64,000 bases of DNA from Candidatus Sulfopaludibacter sp. SbA3 (lineage in GTDB: Bacteria; Acidobacteriota; Terriglobia; Bryobacterales; Bryobacteraceae). A model generated the notes under the pieces. That model saw only the letters and a program-made list of their open reading frames with translations. It searched no databases and was not told the DNA's origin. This document shows, one piece after another, positions 27,072-36,215 of this stretch. Location of the stretch: NCBI GenBank assembly GCA_945861625.1, contig CAMAVI010000008.1:1-64000 (forward strand). Direction: 5' to 3'. Numbering within the stretch: the first letter of the stretch is position 1; every line of letters begins with the position of its first letter. The position numbers and the translations under genes are program-made.

Positions 27072-28238
27072 ATGCGGACGGTCACGGGGGCGGGAGTCGT
27101 GCGACTGGCAGCCTGGGCACTCTTGTGTCTGGCGCCCGCACACGCGCAAACCACCGCCCCGAAATACGAGCTGGACCCGTTCTGGGCCAAACTGCCCGCC
27201 AATTGGGTCGTCGGACCGTTGGGCGGAACTTGTGTGGACAGCCGCGATCACGTATTCGTCTTGCACCGTCAGGAGGGCGTGACCGAAGAAATGCTGAACG
27301 TCCGGGAACGCTTCGGCGGCGCGGCCAAGGCCCGCGTCAAAGCCCCGCCCGTCGTTGAGTTCGACCCGCAGGGCAACGTAGTGAACTCCTGGGGCGATGC
27401 CAAGGTGCTGGGAAATTATCTACATGACTGTTTTCCGGACAAAGAAGGCAATCTGTGGATCGCGCCCGCGCGCTCCGGTTACGTGCAAAAGTATTCGCGC
27501 GACGGAAAGCTCCTGCTGCAGATCGGGAAGTCGGGCGTCGTTGACTCGTCCGACGGCACGGTCAAAGGCAAGCCTCTCAATTCGAACGCCGCGCAGTTTT
27601 TCGGACCTTCGGCAGTGGATGTGGATCCGCAGAACGGAGATGTGTACGTGGCCGACGGCCATGGGGGCGGGAACACGCGCATCGCCGTGCTGGACAAGAA
27701 TGGAAAGTTTCTGCGCCAGTGGACCCTGCACCACACGGAGGCGGAAAAGAATATCGAAGTGCTGCCGCACTGCATGCGGCTGTCGGCAGACGGCCAGGTG
27801 TATGTGTGCGACCGCATGGCGAACCGGCTGCAAGCCTACGACAAGATGGGCAACTTCAAGAGGAACATCGAGCTCCCCTGGAAAAACTACACAGCCGACA
27901 ATGAAGACCTGCGCAAGTATTGCCACGCCGTCTGGCGGACGTTCCCGCCTTGCGAATTGGTGCAGAAGATCGGCCGCGGCACTTCCGCCGTTTCCGTCGA
28001 GTTTTCCCGCGACGCGAACCAGAAGTTCATCTATGTCGCCAATCAGAACCAGAGGGAAATTGACGTCCTGGACCGCGTGACTGGCAAGGTTGTATCTACC
28101 ATCGGACACGGTACCGGGCTCTTCTTCGCGGGCCAGATCTTCGATGCCATCCGCGCCGCCGTGGACTCCAAGGGCAACGTCTATGTTGCCGAAGATGAAG
28201 GCCGCCGGCTGCAACGATTCAGAATGGTGGGCCAGTAA
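27072..28238 (+). CDS. Secreted NHL-type beta-propeller protein
   Basis: 388 residues from the ATG at 27072, with AAGGGAGG upstream (an earlier in-frame start at 27033 lacks one). The signal peptide ends at LAPAHAQ. Repeats of the form DPQGNVVNSWG, DKEGNLWIAPARSGYVQKYSRDGKLLLQIG, NGDVYVADGHGGGNTRIAVLDKNGKFLRQW and SADGQVYVCDRMANRLQAYDKMG mark a six-bladed NHL/SMP-30-like propeller. Function unknown; such proteins bind ligands or hydrolyse lactones. Confidence 0.82.
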   Translation: MRTVTGAGVVRLAAWALLCLAPAHAQTTAPKYELDPFWAKLPANWVVGPLGGTCVDSRDHVFVLHRQEGVTEEMLNVRERFGGAAKARVKAPPVVEFDPQGNVVNSWGDAKVLGNYLHDCFPDKEGNLWIAPARSGYVQKYSRDGKLLLQIGKSGVVDSSDGTVKGKPLNSNAAQFFGPSAVDVDPQNGDVYVADGHGGGNTRIAVLDKNGKFLRQWTLHHTEAEKNIEVLPHCMRLSADGQVYVCDRMANRLQAYDKMGNFKRNIELPWKNYTADNEDLRKYCHAVWRTFPPCELVQKIGRGTSAVSVEFSRDANQKFIYVANQNQREIDVLDRVTGKVVSTIGHGTGLFFAGQIFDAIRAAVDSKGNVYVAEDEGRRLQRFRMVGQ

Positions 28239-28287
28239 CGTGTTTCAGCGTCAACGGCGATCACGATAGCTTGTGGATAAGGCAGGA

Positions 28288-29145
28288 ATGATTTCCAGTA
28301 GACGTGATTTCCTCGCCGCGCTAGGAGCCGCCGCTCTCAGTCCGCCGGCATCGGCGGGAGTAGGCGCCATCGAATTTGGCGTTTGCGCGGACGCCGCGCA
28401 TTTTGACGATGCCGTCCTCCACGGTTTCGACTATTACGAAATGGAAGTCGCCGAAATCGACCGTATGGACGACACCCGCTTTTCCGCCTTGAAGGCACAA
28501 GTATTGGCTTCTCCGATCCGTTGCCGCGCTTTCCGCAGTCTGATTCGCAGGTTCCAGGTGGTGGGTGAGACGGCCAGCGCACAGCAAGGAGAGGTGAAGG
28601 CATATCTCGAACGGAACCTGGACCGCTGCCGCCAATTAGAGGGTAAGGTCGTCGTGTGGGGCAGCGGCGGCTCGCGCAATGTTCCTCCTGGATTTTCGCG
28701 CGATCGCGCGTGGGGCCAGATTCAGGAGTTTCTTCACATTCTGGGCGACATCGCGCGAAAGAACAATCTGGTGATTGGCATCGAGCCGCTCCGCAAACAG
28801 GAGAGCAACATCATCAATTCAGCGGGTGAGGCATTCAAGCTGGCGCGAGAGGTCAATCACTCGAATATCAAGATCATCGTGGATTATTACCATCTGCGCC
28901 AGGAAAACGAAGACGCCGAAATCGTCCGCACAGCGCGCGACAAGATTGTGCATCTGCATTTTGCCAACCCCACTGGGCGGCGCTGGCCTCACAGCGCTTC
29001 CGAAGATTCTGAGTATCGCCGTTTCTTCTCGCTGGTAAAAGAGACGGGCTACAAAGGCGGCCTTTCGATCGAAGGCAATGGAACCTTCGAAGCAGACGCA
29101 GACGCGAGCCTGCGCTTTTTCCGCGAAATGCTGGCCGCGGGATAG
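28288..29145 (+). CDS. Tat-exported sugar phosphate isomerase/epimerase-like protein
   Basis: 285 residues from the ATG at 28288; a GTG at 28273 would add five residues. The N-terminus SSRRDFLAALGAAALSPP is a twin-arginine signal. The rest is a xylose-isomerase-like TIM barrel (IEFGVCADAAHFDDA, NNLVIGIEPLRKQESNIINSAGEAFKLA, IIVDYYHLRQENED, IVHLHFANPTGRRWP, GGLSIEGNG). Metal-ligand Glu, Asp and His residues are visible. Substrate unknown; exported relatives are frequent in Acidobacteriota and Planctomycetota. Confidence 0.82.
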   Translation: MISSRRDFLAALGAAALSPPASAGVGAIEFGVCADAAHFDDAVLHGFDYYEMEVAEIDRMDDTRFSALKAQVLASPIRCRAFRSLIRRFQVVGETASAQQGEVKAYLERNLDRCRQLEGKVVVWGSGGSRNVPPGFSRDRAWGQIQEFLHILGDIARKNNLVIGIEPLRKQESNIINSAGEAFKLAREVNHSNIKIIVDYYHLRQENEDAEIVRTARDKIVHLHFANPTGRRWPHSASEDSEYRRFFSLVKETGYKGGLSIEGNGTFEADADASLRFFREMLAAG

Positions 29146-29168
29146 CTTTTGGGGCGCCTTGACGGCGG

Positions 29169-29765
29169 TTAATTCGGCCTTCTGAACAAGCCGCCGTAAA
29201 CCGCTTTACCCAGAATGTGGCCTTGCATTGCCTTCAGCACGTTGGCGCGTGTCTCGAAGGGATCGGCCGTCGGCTTTACGTCGATCTTGGTGTCCAGCGC
29301 GTACAGCTCAAACACATAGTGGTGGAAAGGGCCATTGGCGCCGGCGCCGGGGCCACGGTACATGGGGCCGGTAGCGCTGATCTGATAGCTGCCGTCGGGC
29401 ATCTGCGATCCCTTGGGCACGCCTTCCGGAAAGCCCGTGGCTGACGCGGGAATGTTCCAAACCACCCAGTGAACCTGATCGTCGGTGGTCTTGTTGCGGG
29501 CCAGATCCATGTCATGCATGTTGAGCACGAAGCTCTGCGCGCCTGCCGGGACGCCGGCCCAGCTCATGGCGGGCGACGTGCCTTCGCCGACAGGAACTCC
29601 AGGAGCAGCCTGGCTAAACTTCACGGGAATCTGGCCACCGTCGGGGAATCCGGGAATCGACATGGTCATCGCGGGAGGCGCGGCACCACCCTTGGCTTGA
29701 GCCAATAGCGGCAGCGTGCTGGAGGCAAAGATCGTTGACAAGAGAAAAAAGCGGCGCGGGTTCAT
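29169..29765 (-). CDS. YbhB/YbcL-type Raf-kinase-inhibitor-like (PEBP) protein
   Basis: 198 residues from the ATG at 29765; an upstream ATG at 29774 is also possible and neither has a clear ribosome site. A signal peptide (FFLLSTIFASSTLPLLAQA) precedes the PEBP fold: GTSPAMSWAGVPAGAQSFVLNMHDMDL, HWVVWNIPASATGFPEGVPKGS and GANGPFHHYVFELYALD. The ligand-pocket sequences are conserved. Bacterial members have no settled biochemical role. Confidence 0.86.
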   Translation of the reverse strand: MNPRRFFLLSTIFASSTLPLLAQAKGGAAPPAMTMSIPGFPDGGQIPVKFSQAAPGVPVGEGTSPAMSWAGVPAGAQSFVLNMHDMDLARNKTTDDQVHWVVWNIPASATGFPEGVPKGSQMPDGSYQISATGPMYRGPGAGANGPFHHYVFELYALDTKIDVKPTADPFETRANVLKAMQGHILGKAVYGGLFRRPN

Positions 29766-29848
29766 AATGAGCATTCTACTCTACTTGAGCTCATCATGAA
29801 GCCCGGCCCGTCTTGATCCGGCCCCGGCAACAGGCGGCTATTCCGAAT

Positions 29849-31060
29849 CTACTCGCTGCCGCAGTTGGTTGCGAAGGCGGGAGCTACGAATTCGTGCCCG
29901 GCCGGCGTAACCTTGATCGTCCGGATGGCACCCCAAGTGCCCAACGTGCCGATAGACTCTTTGCCGATGGCTACCTCGAGCGCGCCGGAGTTTCCGGATC
30001 GTACCACCGCTAGCCGTGAGAAGGGAACCTCCTCGGCGTCGCCTTTTTTGAATAGCTTCGAAAAGAGGTTCTTGCCATCCACGCAAGCCGTCACCCAACT
30101 TACGTCGGTGGCCTTCAGTGAAATGCGGTTTGCCATGCCGGCGGCGGGGACGGCTACTGTTGCGGAAGACGGGCCCGCCGACGTTTTCGGCGCGAGGGAT
30201 GCGGTTACCGTGCCGGCGCCGCTCGGTCGTGCCGACGGCATGCTAACTGCGGCTGTAGTTGCTGGAGCCGTACGGAGCGGCGTTGTCTTGGCTGGGACTG
30301 TAGTCAGCGAGTTCACCTTGGCCGGAGTTGCGTTCGGCTGGGTTGCGTTCGGCTGGGTTGCGTTCGGCTGTGAAGAGCTCGACGCTGTGGTCGGCGGCGT
30401 GGTGTCCAGCGGAGGCGTCTTCGGCTGAACGGGCCGTGTAGCGGGAGCGCTCGCCTCGGGCGAGGCAGCTTTCTCCGAAGGCTTAGGACCGTGGGACCGC
30501 CAAGGCACGACTCCTCCCGCCCATCCGGCTAACGCAATGCACCCGGCGGCAAGCAGTGCGCCCTGATAATTGAGGACGCGCTTTGCTTTCGGCGGCGCCG
30601 TTTCATTCGGCTGGTCGCCTTCTTTCGGTGTGCTCGTTTCCTTGCGCGGCCCCGTTACTTTCGAACGCGAACTGCGGAATAGTTCGCGCAGCGCCATGGA
30701 ACCCAGGGTGTCCAGCGATTTCCGGAGAACTGGCCGGCCCAATGCCGCCGGCGGGTCCGCTACAGCCGATGCTGCTGTGGTCGGGCCGGACGCGGGACTG
30801 TCCCATTGGTCAATCCGTTCTACGCCGATCTCGAAATGCGATCCGGATCGCACGGAACGGCGGACCTGGGCAAACAAGTGGTAACCGTCCACGGTAAGCC
30901 GGATGGTTTCACCCACCATTAGTGAATGGGCGAGCTCCAGTTGGAAGCCCAGCGCGGAGACGTCCGTGATGCGGCCGTCGAATGTATAAGCTTGATCGCG
31001 AACCACCTCAATGACGGTGGCGGAATCGGTCTTGAATCTTGGCTCAGCCCTCTCATCCAT
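29849..31060 (-). CDS. PilZ protein with transmembrane helix and RodZ-like C-terminal domain
   Basis: 403 residues. The N-terminal PilZ domain (1-90) has both c-di-GMP motifs: RxxxR at Arg4-Arg8 and DVSALG (33-38), the D/NxSxxG motif. A linker leads to one membrane helix (about 162-185). A Pro/Thr/Ala-rich periplasmic stalk then includes three QPNAT repeats (231-245). The last ~80 residues (ATDVSWVTACVDGKNLFSKL ... GNSGALEVAIGKESIGTLG) resemble the DUF4115 domain at the C-terminus of RodZ. This reads as a single-pass protein that could pass a cytoplasmic c-di-GMP signal to the periplasm. The PilZ call is firm; the DUF4115 call is by pattern. Confidence 0.8.
   Translation of the reverse strand: MDERAEPRFKTDSATVIEVVRDQAYTFDGRITDVSALGFQLELAHSLMVGETIRLTVDGYHLFAQVRRSVRSGSHFEIGVERIDQWDSPASGPTTAASAVADPPAALGRPVLRKSLDTLGSMALRELFRSSRSKVTGPRKETSTPKEGDQPNETAPPKAKRVLNYQGALLAAGCIALAGWAGGVVPWRSHGPKPSEKAASPEASAPATRPVQPKTPPLDTTPPTTASSSSQPNATQPNATQPNATPAKVNSLTTVPAKTTPLRTAPATTAAVSMPSARPSGAGTVTASLAPKTSAGPSSATVAVPAAGMANRISLKATDVSWVTACVDGKNLFSKLFKKGDAEEVPFSRLAVVRSGNSGALEVAIGKESIGTLGTWGAIRTIKVTPAGHEFVAPAFATNCGSE
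30327..30371. repeat. 15-bp tandem repeat, three copies
   Basis: The unit GTTGCGTTCGGCTGG is repeated three times at 30327-30341, 30342-30356 and 30357-30371, the last ending in T. It lies in frame within the PilZ gene and encodes the QPNAT repeats of the stalk. Slippage would change stalk length without breaking the frame. Confidence 0.9.
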
Positions 31061-31121
31061 GCCTTTTGATCGGCGACATAAGAAAAGATCTGTAGAGTCA
31101 GATACTTAATACTTCTTAAGT

Positions 31122-31208
31122 CCGGATCATATCCGGGCTACGACTAGTAGCTTCACGTTCGTTAACTCGTTTATTGCAAATATATTAGTGCGCTCCACAG
31201 CGGAGCGA
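31122..31208. other. Intergenic hairpins between the DUF1501 and PilZ genes
   Basis: Two inverted repeats lie in this 197-bp gap. CCGGAT/ATCCGG (31122-31136, 3-nt loop) is a perfect 6-bp pair. CGCTCC/GGAGCG (31192-31208) could act as a weak terminator for the minus-strand DUF1501 gene, though the T content after it is modest. No gene is seen. Confidence 0.35.
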
Positions 31209-31257
31209 GCCCGGCGTGACCGGATCGATTCACGCAAGCCAATCAGAGTACGATGGA

Positions 31258-32718
31258 TCAGGAAATCAACTTCAGGATCGGGTCGCCCGCAGTGTCGGTC
31301 AGCCGGAAATCGCGGCCCTGGAACTTGTAAGTCAGCTTCAGGTGGTCGAGTCCCAGCAGACGCAATGCCGTGGCGTTCAGATCGTGCACGGAGGCGCGGT
31401 CCACCACGGCGTTGTAGCCAAACTCGTCGGTTTCGCCGTAGCTGATGCCGGGCTTCACGCCGCCGCCCGCCATCCACACGGTGTAACCCTTGGGATGGTG
31501 GTCGCGGCCGAGAAACGGCCCGGGCTGGCGCATGGGCGTGCGGCCGAATTCGCCGGCCCAGATGATGAGCGTGCTGTCCAGAAGCCCTCTCTGCTTGAGG
31601 TCCTTGATCAGCGCCCCGGCGGCGCGGTCCGTCTCACGGCACACCTGCGGAGTCTTGTTGATGACATCCTCATTGTAATTCGTTCCGTGCATGTCCCAGT
31701 TGCGGTGAGCGACCTGGACGAAGCGCACGCCGCGCTCGACCAGGCGCCGCGCTAGCAGGCAATTGTTGGCAAAAGAGGGCCGCCCCGGCGTGGTGCCGTA
31801 CATCTCATGAATGGAGGCCGGTTCCGAAGCCACATCCATCAAACCGGGCACGCTGGTTTGCATCTTGTAAGCCATTTCGTAAGCGGCAATGCGAGTGGCG
31901 ATTTCGGGGTCCTTCTCGACGCGGAGTTCCTCTTGATTCAGCTTGCCGATGACATCGAGCGAACCGCGGCGCATATCGGCGCTCACGCCCTTGGGGTTGG
32001 AAACGAAATTGATCGGGTCGCCGGTCTTCTGGAACGGAATCCCCTGATGGACTGTGGGCAGGAAGCCGCACTCCCAGCAGGCCGCACCACCATCGGGAAC
32101 AGTCACGCCCGACAACATCACTACATAGGCCGGCAGATCCTTGCTTTCGCTGCCGATGCCGTAGGAGAGCCAAGCGCCGAAGGCCGGCCGCAACGGGATT
32201 TGATGTCCCGTCATCTGGAAGACTTGCGCAGGGCCGTGGTTGAACTGCGTGGTGTACATCGACTTAATGAACGACACGTCGTCGACCACTTCCGCGAGTC
32301 CGGGCAGAAGGTGAGAAAGCGTCGCGCCCGATTTTCCGTGCTTCTTAAAGTCAAACGGGGATTTCTGTAGGCTCGGGTTGCCCGTAATAAACGCAAAGCG
32401 TTCGCCTTTGATCAGGCTTTCGGGGATGGGCTCGCCGTCGCGCTTGACCAGTTCCGGCTTGAAGTCAAACAGATCGACGTGCGGAGGCCCGCCGCACTGT
32501 TGCAGGTAGATCACGTGCTTGGCCTTGGGAGCGAAGTCCAGCGGATGGTTGATGGCGCTTTGCGCCAAGCCCTCTTCGGCGAACAAGCTACCCAGCGCGG
32601 CCGAGCCAATTCCGAATGCGGCGCTCTTGCCGAACGCCTCCTCAAAAAAATGCCGCCGCGTAACGTCCACCTGCCGTTGCTGCGCGAGATGTTCTAGTTT
32701 GGTGATGCGTTTGGTCAT
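31258..32718 (-). CDS. DUF1501 Tat-exported protein, pair 2
   Basis: 486 residues. The N-terminal [23 protein letters not shown] is a twin-arginine-type signal. The body is a DUF1501 protein of the alkaline-phosphatase/sulfatase fold: [66 protein letters not shown] and [21 protein letters not shown]. Metal-type Asp/His residues are retained, but no substrate is known for the family. It starts 7 bp after the PSD1 gene, forming the usual PSD1-DUF1501 pair. Confidence 0.9.
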   Translation of the reverse strand: MTKRITKLEHLAQQRQVDVTRRHFFEEAFGKSAAFGIGSAALGSLFAEEGLAQSAINHPLDFAPKAKHVIYLQQCGGPPHVDLFDFKPELVKRDGEPIPESLIKGERFAFITGNPSLQKSPFDFKKHGKSGATLSHLLPGLAEVVDDVSFIKSMYTTQFNHGPAQVFQMTGHQIPLRPAFGAWLSYGIGSESKDLPAYVVMLSGVTVPDGGAACWECGFLPTVHQGIPFQKTGDPINFVSNPKGVSADMRRGSLDVIGKLNQEELRVEKDPEIATRIAAYEMAYKMQTSVPGLMDVASEPASIHEMYGTTPGRPSFANNCLLARRLVERGVRFVQVAHRNWDMHGTNYNEDVINKTPQVCRETDRAAGALIKDLKQRGLLDSTLIIWAGEFGRTPMRQPGPFLGRDHHPKGYTVWMAGGGVKPGISYGETDEFGYNAVVDRASVHDLNATALRLLGLDHLKLTYKFQGRDFRLTDTAGDPILKLIS

Positions 32719-32725
32719 GAAAATC

Positions 32726-35700
32726 TCACTTCTTGCTGATGCTCTCGTCCAGGTTCAGCAGCGAGTTGGAAAGCATGGTCCAGGCCGCCAGTTGGGCGTC
32801 CGGCTGTCCGGCCACCTGTTCGGCTTCCTGCGGGTTGCTTTGGTAATATTGCAGGCTCTTTTCGTACCCGGACAGCAGTGCGTCTTTCTCGGAAGCCCGC
32901 GGCACGCGCGAGGTCGCCAGCCGGAACCCGTAAGTGACACGCGACGACGGATCCGCGCCGCCTTCCTTCACGATGCGCTTCGCCATCGCCTGGGCAGCCT
33001 CAAAGAAGGCCGGATCGTTGAGCGTGGTGAGCGCCTGCAGCGGCGTGTCGCTCTTGGTGCGGCGAGCCGTGCAGAACTCGCGCGTCGGTGCGTCGAATAC
33101 AGCCAGCGCGGGATACCGCGCGCTACGGCGCACAAACGTGTAAAGTCCGCGGCGGTAGCGGTCTTCTTGAGGGGAGACCACCCAGCGGTCCGCATCGCCC
33201 TGGTTCACGAAGTTGCCCCACACGCCTTCCGGCTGATACGGCATCACCGGGGACCCGAACATCTTGCTGCTGAGCAAGCCGCTCGCCGACATCGCGATGT
33301 CGCGAATCATTTCGCCTTCCACGCGAATCCGGGGGCCACGCGCCAGAAGAGCGTTGCCGGGATCTTTCTCCAGCAACTCCGGCGTCACGGTAGACGCTTG
33401 GCGGTACGTCGCCGAAGTCACGATCGTGCGCTTGATGGCCTTCATGTCCCAGCCTTTTTCCATGAACTCCACGGCCAGCCAGTCCAGCAGATCGGGATGC
33501 GACGGGGCGAAGCCCTGCGAGCCGAAATCTTCGGCGGTTTCCACAATGCCCCGGCCGAAGATGGTTTCCCAGAAATGGTTGACCGTCACGCGGGCGGGGA
33601 GAGGATTGTCGCGGCTGACCAGCCACTGGGCCAACCCCAGGCGATTATAGGGCGCGCCGGCCGGCATGGGAGCCAGGAATTCGGGCGCGGTGGCCTGCAC
33701 TTCTTCGCCCTTGCTGACGAAAGCTCCGCGCTGCCGGATAAAAGCCTTGGGCCGCGCGACGTTCATGTCTTCGCTCATGATCAGCGCCTTGGGGATGCCC
33801 AGCGCATCGATATCCTTCTTCAAAGACGCGATCTTGTCGCGCAGCGGCTTCAGTTCGCCGTCCAGGGTCCGGAAGTGCGCCACCACGCCCTCGGCCTGCT
33901 CCGCGTTGCGCTCGCCGGCAGGGATGCTCAGCACCGGGCGCAGGCTCGCTTTGACGTCGGCGGCGAACTCGGGATTCGGCGCTGATGTAACCGCGATGCG
34001 GAACTTGCCCAGGTTCACGTTCTTGTATTCAGAGAACTGCTCTAGCGACACGCGCACTACTCCGTTCGCGTCGGCCTGAATCGGCTTATCCGGAATCAGA
34101 ATGAGCTGCGCGCGCACGCGCCCTTCGGTGCCGCCCGTGACCTTCAGGGCTCCGCGCGCGGACTGAAGGGACGCATCCACAACCCAGATCTGCTTAACGC
34201 GGCCCGCCTCGCCGTCCTTATTCTCCAGCGGCGGTGCGTCGATATCGGTGACCACCTGCTTGAAAGTAACTTTCGAGAGTTGCCGTTCGGACGGTCCCAC
34301 TTCCACGCGCACGTCGCGCATCATGAAGTTGCCGTAAAAATCGCGGCCGGGTCCGCCGTGCGGCAGAATCATATCGGGCAGAGCTTCCACGCGAATTCCG
34401 GTGATCTTGGCGAACGGAGCCTTCCCGGTCACTACGTACGTGTCGGCCTCCGGATTCTTGCCGGAAGCCACCACCGATCCGTCAGCCGACGCGGTCAGTG
34501 TCGTGCCGTCGGTCGAAGTCACGCTCGACGGGATCAGCGGCTTCCATTCGCTTTCGAAAGCGACGATTTCGCGCTCCCACTTGATCTGGCGCGCTGTAAA
34601 CGCCGGGATCACTTCGTTCAGTTGCTTCTCGGTGTTCGCGATATCGGCCGTCATGGCGTTGCGCTTGGCTTCCTGCTCGGGGGTCGCCAGGTCCAGCTTC
34701 TTTTCGAAGTAGGTCTTCGCCAGCGAGAAGGCCGTGATGGGACGCTTGGGGTCGCGCACCGGAACGTCGAAGGTGCCGTTGTTGAAGAACGCCACCATCG
34801 AATAGAAATCCTTTTGCGTGAACGGATCGTACTTGTGGTTGTGGCACTGCGCGCAACCGAGCGACGAGCCCAGGAACACGGTACCGATGGTGCTCGCGCG
34901 GTCGACCTGAATCACCCAATGCGCTTCTTCGGGATCCACTCCGCCCTCGGTGATCTGCATGGAGTTGCGCAGGAATCCGGTGGCGATCCTCTGGTCCGTT
35001 GTAGGGTTCGGCAGCATGTCGCCGGCAATCTGTTCCATGGTGAACTGGTCGAACGGCATGTTCTTGTTCAGAGCGCGGATCACCCAATCGCGATAGGGCC
35101 ACGCCACGCGCTGGCGGTCGTTGGTCCAGCCTTCAGAATCCGCATAGCGGGCGTAATCGAGCCACGGCGTCGCCCAGCGCTCGCCGTAGGCAGTCGATGC
35201 AAGCAACCGGTCCACCACTCGCTCGTAAGCGTCCGGGCGCTTGTCGTTCAGGAAAGCATCGATCTCGGCGGGAGTCGGCGGCAGCCCGATCAAGTCCAGG
35301 CTCAGCCGGCGGATCAAGATCTCCCTGGAAGCCTCCGCGGACGGCTTCAGGCCTTCCTTTTCCAGCCGCGCCAGCACGAACCGGTCGATCGGGTTGCGCA
35401 CCCAGGCCGCGTCCTTGACGGTCGGCAGCGCGGACCGGGTGGGCTTCACGTAGGCCCAGTGCTTGGGCTTGGCGGTACCCGCCGCAAGAGCCGGGGCATC
35501 CATCTTGGCGCCTTCGTCGAGCCACTTTTTAATCAGCGCGATTTCAGGCTCGGCCAGCGTACGGCCGGTGGGGGGCATCACCACCCCATCTTTTCCTGTA
35601 ATTCTATGATACAAAAGGCTTCCTGAAGAGTTTCCGGGGACAATCACCTTCCCCGAGACGCTCCCTTTGAGCACCCCCGCGGCCGAATCCAGTTGCAGAT

Positions 35701-35866
35701 CGGCAGGCGCGGCTCCGCCCTGATGACAGCCCTGGCAATTCCTGGTCAGGATGGGCTGGATCTGCGTCGAAAAGACGATCCCCGTATCGGCGGATTGCTG
35801 CGACCAAATCTGTAGCACTGGAAGAATGATCGCAATCAGCAGGATTACGCGCACACGTGTACTCAT
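32726..35866 (-). CDS. PSD1/PSCyt diheme protein, pair 2
   Basis: 1046 residues. A signal-anchor-like N-terminus is followed by PSCyt1 with heme motif CQGCH (Cys44), DUF1549/PSCyt2 ([41 protein letters not shown]) with a second heme motif CAQCH near residue 340, a long beta-rich middle region and C-terminal DUF1553/PSD1 ([62 protein letters not shown]). A secreted diheme protein of unknown function. Its ATG overlaps the stop of a truncated TonB-receptor start (ATGA), so it is probably translated by coupling to that remnant. Confidence 0.9.
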   Translation of the reverse strand: MSTRVRVILLIAIILPVLQIWSQQSADTGIVFSTQIQPILTRNCQGCHQGGAAPADLQLDSAAGVLKGSVSGKVIVPGNSSGSLLYHRITGKDGVVMPPTGRTLAEPEIALIKKWLDEGAKMDAPALAAGTAKPKHWAYVKPTRSALPTVKDAAWVRNPIDRFVLARLEKEGLKPSAEASREILIRRLSLDLIGLPPTPAEIDAFLNDKRPDAYERVVDRLLASTAYGERWATPWLDYARYADSEGWTNDRQRVAWPYRDWVIRALNKNMPFDQFTMEQIAGDMLPNPTTDQRIATGFLRNSMQITEGGVDPEEAHWVIQVDRASTIGTVFLGSSLGCAQCHNHKYDPFTQKDFYSMVAFFNNGTFDVPVRDPKRPITAFSLAKTYFEKKLDLATPEQEAKRNAMTADIANTEKQLNEVIPAFTARQIKWEREIVAFESEWKPLIPSSVTSTDGTTLTASADGSVVASGKNPEADTYVVTGKAPFAKITGIRVEALPDMILPHGGPGRDFYGNFMMRDVRVEVGPSERQLSKVTFKQVVTDIDAPPLENKDGEAGRVKQIWVVDASLQSARGALKVTGGTEGRVRAQLILIPDKPIQADANGVVRVSLEQFSEYKNVNLGKFRIAVTSAPNPEFAADVKASLRPVLSIPAGERNAEQAEGVVAHFRTLDGELKPLRDKIASLKKDIDALGIPKALIMSEDMNVARPKAFIRQRGAFVSKGEEVQATAPEFLAPMPAGAPYNRLGLAQWLVSRDNPLPARVTVNHFWETIFGRGIVETAEDFGSQGFAPSHPDLLDWLAVEFMEKGWDMKAIKRTIVTSATYRQASTVTPELLEKDPGNALLARGPRIRVEGEMIRDIAMSASGLLSSKMFGSPVMPYQPEGVWGNFVNQGDADRWVVSPQEDRYRRGLYTFVRRSARYPALAVFDAPTREFCTARRTKSDTPLQALTTLNDPAFFEAAQAMAKRIVKEGGADPSSRVTYGFRLATSRVPRASEKDALLSGYEKSLQYYQSNPQEAEQVAGQPDAQLAAWTMLSNSLLNLDESISKK

Positions 35867-36069
35867 ATTAATAAGAGTCCCGCGTCATTCGTCATCGCGG
35901 AGCGTTCGGCACCCGTGCCTTTGTTGACGGCCTTCACGTCCGCCCCGGTGATCACGCTGCCGCTGGGGTCACGCACGTCGCCGGCAATCTCGCCAGATGT
36001 CTGTCCCCAAATAGTGCCCGCCAATAGTGCAACCGCGGCAACCCCAATTAGCCTCGAAAGTAAACGCAT
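35863..36069 (-). pseudogene. TonB-receptor N-terminal remnant, leader of the PSD1 operon
   Basis: 68 residues from the ATG at 36069, preceded by AAGGGGAAACC. The signal peptide (ends TIWGQ) and the first half of a carboxypeptidase-regulatory domain (GEIAGDVRDPSGSVITGADV) are typical of Oar-like receptors, but the frame stops after NDAGLLLI. About 1000 residues of plug and barrel are missing. The stop overlaps the PSD1 start as ATGA. This looks like an internal deletion that joined a receptor start to the PSD1 gene and kept the promoter and ribosome site working for it. A functional leader peptide is possible. Confidence 0.75.
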
Positions 36070-36108
36070 GGTTTCCCCTTGTAACGACCTGAACCTCGGA
36101 TCTTGTCT

Positions 36109-36137
36109 AGTATATAGAATCTTGCGTCGCCTGTAAG
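36109..36137 (-). promoter_or_regulatory. Sigma-70-type promoter upstream of the receptor remnant and PSD1 pair 2
   Basis: Read on the minus strand: CTTACA (36137-36132) as -35, a 17-bp spacer, then TATACT (36114-36109) as -10, five of six to consensus. Transcription would begin about 33 nt before the remnant ATG. Position and spacing both fit. Confidence 0.55.
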
Positions 36138-36215
36138 TAGCTATTTCTAGCCTGTCGCGAAAAGAGACACGGGCGGGGGCATTTCTACCGCGCGCCCACC
36201 GCAACGGACTCTGGC

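Noticed and set aside
32519-33985. 488-residue plus-strand open frame
   Set aside because: Antisense across DUF1501 and PSD1, no supporting features.
34280-35626. 448-residue plus-strand open frame
   Set aside because: Antisense to PSD1 of pair 2, no motif or start signal.
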